Notes under the pieces: model-generated
Seen by the model: the letters and a program-made list of their open reading frames with translations, nothing else
What the model was told of the DNA's origin: nothing
Database searches by the model: none
From: Cutaneotrichosporon cavernicola
Taxonomy: Eukaryota; Basidiomycota; Tremellomycetes; Trichosporonales; Trichosporonaceae
NCBI RefSeq assembly: GCF_030864355.1
Contig: NC_083393.1
Coordinates: 2,542,001-2,606,000, forward strand
Reading direction: 5' to 3'
Length of the DNA: 64,000 nt
Made by a program: the position numbers and the translations under genes
Part shown: positions 55,330 through 64,000 of the stretch, piece by piece
Numbering within the stretch: position 1 is the stretch's first letter
Layout of the letters: every line of letters starts with the position of its first letter

Positions 55330-57750
55330 ATGCGCCTCGACGCTTCGGGCCTCAAGCTGGTGGAGTATCGCGGCGGCCTCGCCCTGGTCGGCCCATCTCT
55401 CAATGCGGCATTCAATCAGTTCAAATGCGACACACCTCCATCGCACCCGCACATCACGCTCCTAACGCCCGCCGAGCGTAACGCGGCAACTGCAATCCCA
55501 GACATCCCCACGAGCCACGTGTACGTCCTCGGGCCCTCCGGCAAGGATGGGGGATGGCTCGTCGTCCTCTGGAACCACGGTGATGTGTTCCGCTCCTCCC
55601 TCGGACTTGCCGGCAAAGCATACCACATAACGCTTTGGGAGAACCAAGTCGACCATTCGCTGGATAAGAGTCTGGATGCGGCACTGAGATCCGGACTCGA
55701 AGTTGACCTCGACGCCATAGGGCTCGATCACGCAATCGTCGCCGCTTCGGGCCATTGGAAGACGCAGCTGGCCGAACACCTCATCATCTCCCATCCCGAG
55801 TGTTATAGGGGGTACGCCCGCCTCGCAGAGGCGACAGATATCCCCGCTCTCTCGGCGGCGTGCTATGCCCGCGCGGTATCCCTCTATCCGGCTCTACTCC
55901 CTTGCGCTGTGAGGGCACTCACGCGCCTCCGCGACGTACCTTACGGTGTGCTTTCAAATATCGCCAACCCAGTCGGAGCGGAACACCTCGTCCACCCCTG
56001 GCCGTTGGAGCTCGGCGACGCCCTCTCCCATCTCCTGTGGACCGCCCCCGTCGAGAAACGCACTCGCGTCCCTCTGCCCTCGACAACACTCCCGCGTTTC
56101 TTCTCATGGCTCTATCCCGCCCGCTTAGGGGGAATGTCAACCCCCCGCCGCGCGAGTGACATCGACGCCCTCGTCTCCATAGGCGTAACCCACCTCCTCA
56201 CATTAACGGAGGAGGAGCCTCTTCCATCAGCGTGGATTCCACCGACCATAACCCACCTCTTCGTCCCCGTGCCGAACTACGGGACACCAACTCTAGCCGA
56301 GATGGACGTCATCTTGTCCCGTTTCATGGACGGCGGGCGCTGGGTGGTGCATTGCGGCGGGGGGGTTGGGCGCGCCGGCACCGTGCTGGCCTGTCTCGTC
56401 GCCATGCTGGGCCGGGGGAACGAGGATCCCACCGACAGGCCAAAGATGGCCGCGCATACTGCCATTGCACTGGTACGGACAGCGCGTCCGACGAGTATCG
56501 AAACGAGGGAACAGGAGGCCTTTGTCAGCGCATGGGTCAGCCATCGTTGGCGCCGGGCCGATACGCCGGTTATGGCTATTGAGCCAGTCTCCCACCTGGT
56601 CAAGGAGGGGACCCTAGCTCGAGCCGTTGTGATGATCGGCCGACCCGGGAGTGGGAAAAGCTGGCTCGCGACCGCCATTTCGAAACGCACAAAAGCCGTC
56701 GTCGTGAGCGGCGACGTTGACGGACGCGCGGCGTGTGAGCGTGCCGCAGCACAAGCCACCTCATTACCGGACGACACGCTGTTCCTTCTCGACCGGTGTA
56801 ATCCTACCACTCAAGAGCGGCATGAATGGCTAACCCTCCTTCCCCCCGCCATGGCCGTGTACTTTGACTACACGCCTGCCCTCTGTTCCTCCCGCCTAGC
56901 CACGCGAATCGGACACCCAATCCGCGCCGGGCGAGGAGCGAATGCCCTGGCCCAGATGGACCGGTTGATGTCTCCCCCATCGATGGAGGAGGGGTGGACT
57001 GGCATCCTTCGAATCTCGAGTTTCGCCGCGTCCCGCGACGCAGCGCTGTTACTTGGCGGCATCCCACCGCTCCTCAAGTTTCCGCGCACCCCACATCTTC
57101 TGGACCTCGGTGCGGCGGCAGCAGACGACCTGGTCTCGCCGGCGGATATCAGAGGACCCGCCAGCGTGGAGGAGAAGCTGGACGGTGCGAATATGGGACT
57201 TTCGCTCGATTGGGACGGCAAGTTGGTCGCGCAAAACCGGAGTCATTGGGTGTCTTCAGCCAGCGCGCCGCAGTTTCGGGCACTGGACACCTTGCTCGCC
57301 TCCCACGATTCAGCATTGCGCCGGATTCTGGGTCGGGATCAACACTTTCCAGAACGGTATATCCTCTACGGCGAGTGGATGGCTGCGCGGCATAGTGTTC
57401 ATTACGCCTCCTTGCCGTCATTGTTCGTCGCTTTCGATCTGTATGACCGCGTCGACAGCAGTTTTGTTTCACGCACCGTGTTGGAGCGCACGTTGAGGGG
57501 AAGCGGTGTTTCCATTGTGCCCCTCCTAAAAGAGATTCGGGAGGGAGAGGTGTTGGCTAGGGACGAAGTGATGCGCCTCCTGCAGCAGACTAGCGTGTTT
57601 GGGACGGAGAGGCGGGAGGGCGTGTACGTCCGCTTTGAGCGGGACGGGCAGACGGTCGGGCGGGGCAAGGTCGTGCGCGGTGACTTTATCGCCGGGAATG
57701 CGCACTGGGGCCGCGCGCCGCTCGTATTGAACCACGTGGCGGAGAGTTAG
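55330..57750 (+). CDS. Four-domain RNA-repair protein: 2H phosphoesterase, DSP phosphatase, P-loop kinase, RNA ligase
   Basis: An intronless 806-residue chain. Domain order, by motif: (1) 2H phosphoesterase with two HxT motifs, SHPHITLLT (His41) and AYHITLW (His99); (2) a helical linker (about 140-240); (3) a dual-specificity phosphatase fold with the P-loop VVHCGGGVGRAGT (Cys342, Arg348); (4) a kinase-type P-loop VVMIGRPGSGKSW (437-444) with SGDVDG and LLDRCNPT behind it; (5) a nucleotidyltransferase with EEKLDGANMG (nucleophile Lys616), NRSHWV (Ia), YGEWMAA (III), FVAFDLYD (IIIa), EGVYVRFE (IV) and GRGKVVRGDF (V). Kinase plus 2H activity would prepare broken RNA ends and the ligase would seal them. 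Canonical fungal tRNA ligase Trl1 has ligase-kinase-CPD order; this is nearly reversed and adds a phosphatase. The DSP general-acid position is Asn316 (VPVPNYG) rather than Asp. Domain calls are firm; pathway is inference. Confidence 0.85.
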   Translation: MRLDASGLKLVEYRGGLALVGPSLNAAFNQFKCDTPPSHPHITLLTPAERNAATAIPDIPTSHVYVLGPSGKDGGWLVVLWNHGDVFRSSLGLAGKAYHITLWENQVDHSLDKSLDAALRSGLEVDLDAIGLDHAIVAASGHWKTQLAEHLIISHPECYRGYARLAEATDIPALSAACYARAVSLYPALLPCAVRALTRLRDVPYGVLSNIANPVGAEHLVHPWPLELGDALSHLLWTAPVEKRTRVPLPSTTLPRFFSWLYPARLGGMSTPRRASDIDALVSIGVTHLLTLTEEEPLPSAWIPPTITHLFVPVPNYGTPTLAEMDVILSRFMDGGRWVVHCGGGVGRAGTVLACLVAMLGRGNEDPTDRPKMAAHTAIALVRTARPTSIETREQEAFVSAWVSHRWRRADTPVMAIEPVSHLVKEGTLARAVVMIGRPGSGKSWLATAISKRTKAVVVSGDVDGRAACERAAAQATSLPDDTLFLLDRCNPTTQERHEWLTLLPPAMAVYFDYTPALCSSRLATRIGHPIRAGRGANALAQMDRLMSPPSMEEGWTGILRISSFAASRDAALLLGGIPPLLKFPRTPHLLDLGAAAADDLVSPADIRGPASVEEKLDGANMGLSLDWDGKLVAQNRSHWVSSASAPQFRALDTLLASHDSALRRILGRDQHFPERYILYGEWMAARHSVHYASLPSLFVAFDLYDRVDSSFVSRTVLERTLRGSGVSIVPLLKEIREGEVLARDEVMRLLQQTSVFGTERREGVYVRFERDGQTVGRGKVVRGDFIAGNAHWGRAPLVLNHVAES

Positions 57751-57974
57751 CATAAACATGTTAGAGCTGTTACGTCGAGATTAGAATGCTGGTGACGTGT
57801 TGACGAGGTTGCGTCAGAATCATCCCGAATGAGCTTGACAAGCCCAACAATGCAACGGGTATATGGTCTATCCTACACGCCAGTGTGAGGTGGTCTACGC
57901 GTCCCCATCCCGGCTTTGCCTCGTCCGTGAGGATCTATCGTTCGAGTCGTCCGGTAGAGTCGGTGAATACGCGC

Positions 57975-58331
57975 CTACGCCTTGTTACGGCGCAGTGCCG
58001 CGGCGATCTGCTGCGCCTCACTCGGCTTGACTGGGCTAGCGGGCCGCGGAGAAGAATACGATCCTGAGGGCGAGTACCGCGGCTGACGTGGCGACGGGGC
58101 AGGCACCTCACCTTCGGCTTTGGCTTTGGTAGTTGATTTACGGGGACGGGTGCGCGGCGCGTTCCACCACCGCATGGCGGACATGACAGGCTGTCCGGCG
58201 GCGACGAGGAGGAGGCCAACGAGGACGAAAGGCGCTACGCCAAAGGCACAGACGGCGAACGCGGCCGACATGATGAAGCGGAGAACCAGCGAGGGCTGGG
58301 GGTTGGTGATCTTGGGGGCCGTCACGGACAT
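57975..58331 (-). CDS. Small membrane protein, family unknown
   Basis: A single-exon ORF of 118 residues starting CATCATGTCCG (58331); an upstream in-frame start would only add a few residues. After a polar start (MSVTAPKITNPQPS) there is a long hydrophobic stretch, about residues 15-50 (FIMSAAFAVCAFGVAPFVLV then GLLLVAAGQPVMS), long enough for one or two spans. A basic, Ser/Pro-rich tail ends in a short helix EAQQIAAALRRNKA. Codon use fits neighbouring genes. I do not recognise a family. Convergent with the RNA-repair gene. Confidence 0.6.
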   Translation of the reverse strand: MSVTAPKITNPQPSLVLRFIMSAAFAVCAFGVAPFVLVGLLLVAAGQPVMSAMRWWNAPRTRPRKSTTKAKAEGEVPAPSPRQPRYSPSGSYSSPRPASPVKPSEAQQIAAALRRNKA

Positions 58332-59176
58332 GATGGGTTGGAGGTGTTGGAGGATGGATGAGTTGGAGATTGGATAGAATAACAAATGGTCGTACGGTGA
58401 AACTTGTCCAGGTTTGGGGGTGGATGGATGGGACGCCCTAAACGCCCCTATTCCTGTTCCTGAAAGATTGTAGATTTGCCACGTGGGATACCTACCTTTG
58501 TCTGCTTCTGACGTGTGGGAGGCACCTCTTTTGATCTTTGATCATTCGGGACGAGGGCCAACTAGGCCAACTAGGCCAACTATGCGGGGATCATTAGGTA
58601 CAATATGATGATGAGAGCACGCGAGTACCTGCGATAGAGGAGACAGTGTCGCGGTCGCCTGTCGGGGGTCCCGATTCCCTGGCCAGCTCGCCAGGTTCGC
58701 GGGGAGGTTGGCGGGGACATTACAAATGAACACAATGGGTCCAAGATCAACGTCGACTGGGAATTGAGTGAAATAGGTCCCAACTTGGGCAACTCACGGG
58801 CGCCGCGATGACAATCGTGCTTGACCTCGTGATGAGCTTTCAAGTTGCAGATTTGCGGGATCAGCACTGTGACTACAGGAATATCTGGTCGTCATCAGCA
58901 TCAGTTCGGGCCGCCAAACTGTACCATCCGCGGGTTTCCAGATTAGGCCCCTTGAGCCTTAAGCTCCACTGCGATTCCAGCAAAGCGCAACCGTTCAAAC
59001 TACTTGCCCAGTCACAAGTCCTAAGATACCTGCTCCAACCAACCCTCGGCGCCCGCTGCCCACATTTCCATATCTAGGTTCCGAGTCAGAAGGCCCTGTT
59101 TCCTTGGCGGCCGACGCTCATTCGACATATCGCCGTGACTCAGCTTCTGACATGTAGCGTACATATTATTCTAGGC
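58332..59176. other. Intergenic region, 845 nt
   Basis: A short GGCCAACTA direct repeat occurs three times at about 58556-58581. No gene supported. Confidence 0.5.
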
Positions 59177-60346
59177 TTAGCGGTCAACGTCCATGCCCCT
59201 CTCCACCTTGACTTCCTCCTTGTCCTTGTCCTCGGGCGCTGACGCCGAGGCCTCGCGCTCGCGCTTGCGCTCAGCCTCAGTAACCACCGTCCGTGCGGCC
59301 TTGCACGCCGGCTCGTCCTCCTCCCCACTACTACCAGCGCGCGGATAAAATATCGTATCGGGGTCGCGCGGGTACACTTGTGCGATGACGCCAGGCGGTG
59401 GCCAGACCTCTGGCACGGCCCGCGAGACGGCTGGCCAGCCACGTCCGTGCCCGCTCGGAGGGCGGTCCGCGTACGGCTGAACTGGCGTGCTACTCGCCCA
59501 TGCGGGTGCCACGCGCAGACTGCGTCCGCGCCCGACAACCGCCGCATTGGCGTGGTAGCGCGGGTCCGAAAATCCACCGAGCTTGTCAATGTGCCGGCGC
59601 ACCGTGCGCGCCGCGAGGGTGGGATTGGGCACGCGTTCCCGGTGGTCACCGAGGGCTAACCGCGCAAGAGTACCCGAAAGCGGATTGGGGCCCGGCGCGT
59701 CGTGCCGCGGCGGCGTGGATGCCGACGAACTCGGCGCGCTCTCGGGGCCTGGGGGGGGCGCGTCGCGCGCACTGCTTGTTGGGAAGCCTGTGGGCGAGCC
59801 CGGGCGTGAGCGGCGGTGGCTGAGCGGCAGGCTGTGGCTGTGGATTGGTGCGTGGACTTGGGGCGGGGCTGATTTAACCGGCTGCGGGTGTACCAGCCCG
59901 TTAGTTGGGGCGGCATTCACAAGCGACGCGGGAAGAGGACAAGCGACGCCGTCGCGTACCTCGCCGCGGAAACCCGTGGGCGTCGTCGGCCGCGAGCGCT
60001 TGCGCACGTCCCACAGTTCGCGCTCGGCGACGAACAGCGGCTCGGGCCACCCGGCCAGCGCGACCATGTAAGGCGCATGTCCGAGGCTCCCCGTGTGGCT
60101 TGAATTGGAATGGCTGTGGCCGTGGCTATGACCATAACTCGACGCGCCATGTGAGAGGGTACGCGCCATTACCGAACCCAAGCTCGTGCCCGGCGACGTG
60201 CCCGCGCTCGGCGGGGTGCTTGCGAATGTCGAGGCCGACGAACTCAAAGGAGGCACGGGTGCGCCCGGAATCGGGACGGGCACGGGACGCAACGGCGCAG
60301 GTGGCGAGTGTAGCACCGTGCGCCGCGGCGACGTGATGGGTGGCAT
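59177..60346 (-). CDS. Pro/Ser-rich disordered orphan
   Basis: A single-exon ORF of 389 residues, intronless. The start MPPITSPRRTVLHSPP has a possible Ser-Pro phosphosite cluster. A His/Ser-rich patch (YGHSHGHSHSNSSHTG) is followed by the most structured segment, APYMVALAGWPEPLFVAERELWDVRKRSRP. Later parts include RTVRRHIDKLGGFSDPRYHAN and a charged Lys/Glu C-terminal helix ending GMDVDR. No DNA-binding or catalytic motif seen. Codon use is strongly C/G-ending, supporting expression. The pattern fits a lineage-specific regulator. Confidence 0.6.
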   Translation of the reverse strand: MPPITSPRRTVLHSPPAPLRPVPVPIPGAPVPPLSSSASTFASTPPSAGTSPGTSLGSVMARTLSHGASSYGHSHGHSHSNSSHTGSLGHAPYMVALAGWPEPLFVAERELWDVRKRSRPTTPTGFRGEVRDGVACPLPASLVNAAPTNGLVHPQPVKSAPPQVHAPIHSHSLPLSHRRSRPGSPTGFPTSSARDAPPPGPESAPSSSASTPPRHDAPGPNPLSGTLARLALGDHRERVPNPTLAARTVRRHIDKLGGFSDPRYHANAAVVGRGRSLRVAPAWASSTPVQPYADRPPSGHGRGWPAVSRAVPEVWPPPGVIAQVYPRDPDTIFYPRAGSSGEEDEPACKAARTVVTEAERKREREASASAPEDKDKEEVKVERGMDVDR

Positions 60347-61820
60347 GTGAGGACCGGCTTAGCGCCGGTGGGACTGAGGTGGCCGGTGGCGAAGATGGCG
60401 CTGGCGGATACGAGCTCGCGCTCAAGATAGCAGGTTTTTGGTTTACGCGCTCGGACGCGCGGAGCTGAGCTGCAAGTGTTGCAAACAAAGGAAATTTTCG
60501 ACTCAAGACTCGCTGCCGGTCGAACAAGCAGGTTGGGGGGAGGGGGATGGTGGAGGATAGCTGTGGGAGGGGTGTAGGTTATGTGCGAGTGGTTGTGGAG
60601 GGTTGAAGACGGAAGAGTGTGGATTGTATAGGAGGGAGGGAATGGCGACTGGCTCTCAGTGACTTGGTACCTTTGCAAATACCTCGTTGTTGGGGAAGAG
60701 TAGGAGGATCGGCTGACAGGGTTGCCGGGCGGTAGGTTGTGGATGGATGGGGATGGTGAATGAGGGAGTTGGGGTGGTCCAAGCGCTACGTAGGTGAGAG
60801 TACGAGTAGGCGACTACTGGAGGAGTGTTTGATGTTGTTAGTGTGTTGATGATTTGAATGAGAAAGACAACAGGTGATGATGGGGTTGGAGTGGAAGGGA
60901 AGGGGGTTCAAGAGCAATTGAGCAAGTGTCTCAGTTGATTAGGGAAGGGTAGAAGGACAGAGGTGTACAGGTTCCTACGGTTGGGATGGATGCCGGGTAT
61001 CTACATTCGGACACCACCATACCCGCCATCCCCGTCACCCCCCGCCCGGTTGCACCCCTTCCGGCCTCACTCGTCATTCTCCCCATTGTAGCCTTGACAC
61101 CTTGACACCGGCCCATGCATTGCCCCCTCGTGCCTTGTCAATCTACTGTTTCTCGCGTATCTCCATGTACAACAACCTGTACATCTCGACAATACCGCAC
61201 ACGACAATGATCAGGTATATAGAACAAGAAAAAAAAATCGAGGTGCGGAACTGTCGGATAGAAAGTGGCGTTGCCCCAGATTAGCCCTAATCCGCTCTCA
61301 AACCCTCTCCTCCATTCGCTAACCCCCATGAATCCTTGGAGTCGATAGAGCCATCAGTCTTTGAGCAATCGTCCTTCATGTTCTCATGCCCCTAGTTTCC
61401 GGCTAGGCATAAACATAACACTCCATGCTCGGGTATCATCGACCGGCATTCAACGTCATATCCCCTCATCACTCCGACACATGACCCCCTTCCCCTCAAA
61501 GAGGCGCAGTGGACGCTCAACAATGATGCATAGTTTGCCGGCTACGTCCACTCTTACCACTCCAGCCTTCAGTACATTCGACGTAGTAGAGCATGGGAAC
61601 TTGCCGAGGTCGAGCCGATAGATCTGGGTGTTAGGGTACCTGTTGGAGTCGTTTTCGAATCCAGCTGTCTGGATCTGACGCCACAGCCGCCGGCTATGCA
61701 ACCTCTTACAAAATCCTACCCCCCTTGCTGGTCAACCCTGGCTCCACCTGGTCGTTCCATAAACAACTCAATGCATATGCGGATCGTCCTCGCTTCAGCG
61801 TCTACCCTGCCCCTTTACTC
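60347..61820. other. Intergenic region, 1.47 kb
   Basis: It holds the leader of the disordered orphan (TG-rich, purine-rich in plus sense) and a gap before the MCH1-like gene's 3' end. An A-run of eight lies near 61231. No coding or RNA gene supported. Confidence 0.5.
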
Positions 61821-64000
61821 TCATGCCACACGCCTCCCGCGCGCCGCAGCCGTACGCTCGCGTCGGATCCCCGCAATCACACTCAGTATGAGAGCCAACA
61901 CACATGCCAACGCGCTGACGCGAATAGCGGTGGCGTAACATTCGCGGCCCACGAGGCATTCGTGGGCATCGGTTGCGCCGGCAAGAGCCTGGACGGAATC
62001 TCCTGAGCGCTCGTTTATACGGCTAAACCGATGAACACCGATGCTCCTAGTTACCGACGCAGGCGCTAGCTCTGGTCCACCTATGCGACGGACAGAGTGC
62101 GCATCGTACACTTTCCCTGCGGTCAGCATGTTTGATCACAGGACGCAGCCCACCAAAGAGCGTAAGGAACATGTTACCGCCGACCGCCGGCGCCATGCTC
62201 GTAAAGCCCCAATTCTGACCAAAGTGGGCTCCCGTCAGCGCCAACCCTCGGCAATCAGTTCAACTTACACATCCCAAACCACTCGAGGACCAGCATGGGT
62301 AGGACATTGAAGAGTGCACCGTACGCAGTGCCAAGCGCTGCGGATACCATCCACAGCCGGTCCACATCGGTTGTCGCCAGCACTGCCACCTCGGTACCAA
62401 TAAACATTAGCGCCACGAGCGGGAGGAACCATATCTGGCGTTAGTGTTTGCCGGCCTTTTGTTATTGTACGATTAGACGGCCGACCGTCCGACAACCCCA
62501 CGGGGCGGTAGTCGTGCAGTACGAGCCGGTAATCAAGGTTGGTTCTTGCGATATTCCGCAGATGAGGCTGCCACCCCACTCGTCTCAGAGCTTTGACCGG
62601 CACGCCAAGACCCCGGCCATGGAATGCCCAAACGCATAAGCTCAATCGGCGTCCCGTGCTCAATCTTTTGGCGATGGACCGAGGCACCAGCAATGCCGGA
62701 GGCTCGCTTGCACGAAACGTCATGGGTGGCAGCTGACAGGAACTTTTAGGCCACGTCCGAAGCCATCGCTTCAGATGGTTGCCGTGTTATGCCTAGGCCT
62801 TCTCCAATGGATGGCTGGCTGCCAGTGGTTTTGGGCACAGATCCTGCGGAAGGGCTGATATGACTGCGGTGCTTTGGCCAGTTTGCTTGGCTAGGTTGCG
62901 CGTTGAACGCCGATCAGCACCGCTAAGCCACCTCGCTGCATGTGACAGGATTTGAGTGGCGCTTGAGTCGCACTGCGAACTCGCGCACCAGGTGACACGC
63001 TCAAGGTGGACCCATGGACAGAGTCAAAACAGTCCACCACGTCATGTGATGCTGAACATCCAGTCATGACCTCTCGAACAGCGTGCAGCGCCAACGCCGA
63101 ATCGCGCCGTTCTCGCAAACAGACCTATGGCGGTCGCAGTTCCCAGCACGCATGACTCACCCTGCGCACACCAAAGCGATGTTTGATGAGGTCGCTGAAC
63201 GCGCCTCCGAGGATACGGCCAGCGCAGTTGAACACGGAGATGGTCGCGACCTGTGACGCCTGCATGGCGCCGACCTTTTGCTTGTCGTAATCCCACCCGT
63301 CTCGGGCGAGCGCGAGCGTGACGGCTGGTGTCAGACAAACCTCCAAAGCTTTCGCGATGCCTCCTCACAACCCCCATCTCCGCTAATCTCTGTGCGGTTT
63401 TCGACTTACCGCCGACATTGTTGATCCACTCCAGCCCTACCCCGCACAGAATAGCCAGGATCGAGAACAGCAGCAGGAAGTCGGTCTCGCGGAACAGCGC
63501 CGGCGGGCCAATATGAATCTCGGTTGGCGGCAGACTCGCTGTTGAGCCGCGGCGCTTCCGTGACCCAGGCGTGCGCGTGCGCGGCGTACGCGAAGGCGTC
63601 TGCAAGTCGCCCGGGGAGTCTGCCCGTGAGGGAGTGTGCGGAAGGAGCGGATCAGACGGGCTGGGCTCGTCGGCCAGCTCGACGTCGGGTCTGCGCTCGT
63701 GACTCCGGTAAGGGAGTTCCTGCCCCGGCTCGAGCAGGGCTGCCTGATGCACGAGATCCTCGTCGTCGGTGTGGTCTTCGTCGGACGAGTCTTCATGCGG
63801 AGGGTATGGGCGAATGACAAAGGTGCCGACGAGGTTGGGCAGCATCGTGCCCCACGCCAGGATAAGGAGGAGGCCGCCTGCCTCGTCGTGGTATAATGCG
63901 TGGCCTAGCGCAGAGAAGACCTGGTGTGAGCTGCAACTTGAAGACCTGCTGCTGTCGCGCTCTGTCCGTTGGCCGGTGAGCCACTCACAAAAGCACTGAG
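61821..64000 (-). CDS. MCH1: MCH1-like (nodulin-like) MFS transporter, 5' end cut by window edge
   Basis: Monocarboxylate-transporter-related family; the yeast protein has no settled substrate. Exons visible: 64000-63989 (partial), 63920-63410, 63324-63161, 62434-62269, 62228-62154 and 62116-61821; phases close from the second exon on. Landmarks: VFSALGHALYHDEAGGLLL and NLVGTFVIRPYP before an acidic central loop (EDSSDEDHTDDEDL), FRETDFLLLFSILAILCGVG starting the second half, QVATISVFNCAGRILGGAFSD, AYGALFNVLPMLVLEWFGM, then SHFGQNWGF and NMFLTLFGKVYDAHS, the pattern of Mch1. The third visible intron (63160-62435) is 726 nt, against 37-85 nt for the others. The N-terminal membrane spans lie beyond 64000. 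Confidence 0.82.

Noticed and set aside
62265..62723. 152-codon frame inside the long MCH1-like intron
   Set aside because: It overlaps real exons in another frame, has no recognisable motif, and the flanking exons join perfectly without it.
1..64000. Biosynthetic gene cluster or mating-type locus
   Set aside because: No core biosynthetic enzyme, pheromone, homeodomain or pheromone receptor gene is visible; transporters and STE24 alone do not support either.

Overview
This is a nuclear window from a fungus, almost certainly a basidiomycete yeast of the Tremellomycetes. Trichosporonales is my best guess, inferred from gene style rather than from a marker gene. Most genes are split by very short GT-AG introns, usually 27-45 nt, with a CTGAC/CTAAC/CTCAC branch site a few bases before the acceptor. 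Coding sequence is GC-rich and favours C or G at third positions. Product types are eukaryotic throughout: Golgi tethering, poly(A) removal, oligosaccharyltransferase, a SET-domain histone methyltransferase and an intron-containing tRNA.

Layout. 1-2.4 kb: COG4 on the minus strand, running off the left edge. 2.7-7.3 kb: a field of very small minus-strand genes. Five of them (3934-6604) are clearly paralogous cysteine-rich miniproteins of 36-72 residues that share a Cys pattern and one intron at the same codon; this is the least explained and most interesting locus here. 7.5-11 kb: an amidohydrolase-like TIM-barrel protein and a Dal5/Tna1-type MFS permease. 13-18.9 kb: a Sec7-PH Arf exchange factor and a Ser/Pro-rich orphan. 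20.7-23.7 kb: an AWS-SET-postSET methyltransferase with many AT-hooks. 25-34.6 kb is a dense housekeeping block: GID2/RMD5 E3 subunit, STE24, OST5, PAN2 and an F-box protein. 36-42 kb: orphans, a CCDC97-like protein and a large disordered protein carrying four copies of a KLxxxxG motif. 43-48 kb: DRS1 helicase and a secreted chitin deacetylase. 49-55 kb: an M1 aminopeptidase, tRNA-Leu(AAG) with an intron, and a sugar porter. 55.3-57.8 kb: an intronless 806-residue protein joining a 2H phosphoesterase, a dual-specificity phosphatase fold, a P-loop kinase and an RNA ligase, in effect an RNA-repair system in one chain. 58-64 kb: a small membrane protein, a disordered orphan and an MCH1-like transporter cut by the right edge.

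The genes do not form a metabolic cluster. They are independent transcription units in mixed orientations, and the only multigene unit with an internal logic is the miniprotein array. Exon models were built by hand from splice signals, frame continuity and recognisable family motifs. The phase sums of the multi-exon models close to whole codons, but no transcript or database evidence was available.
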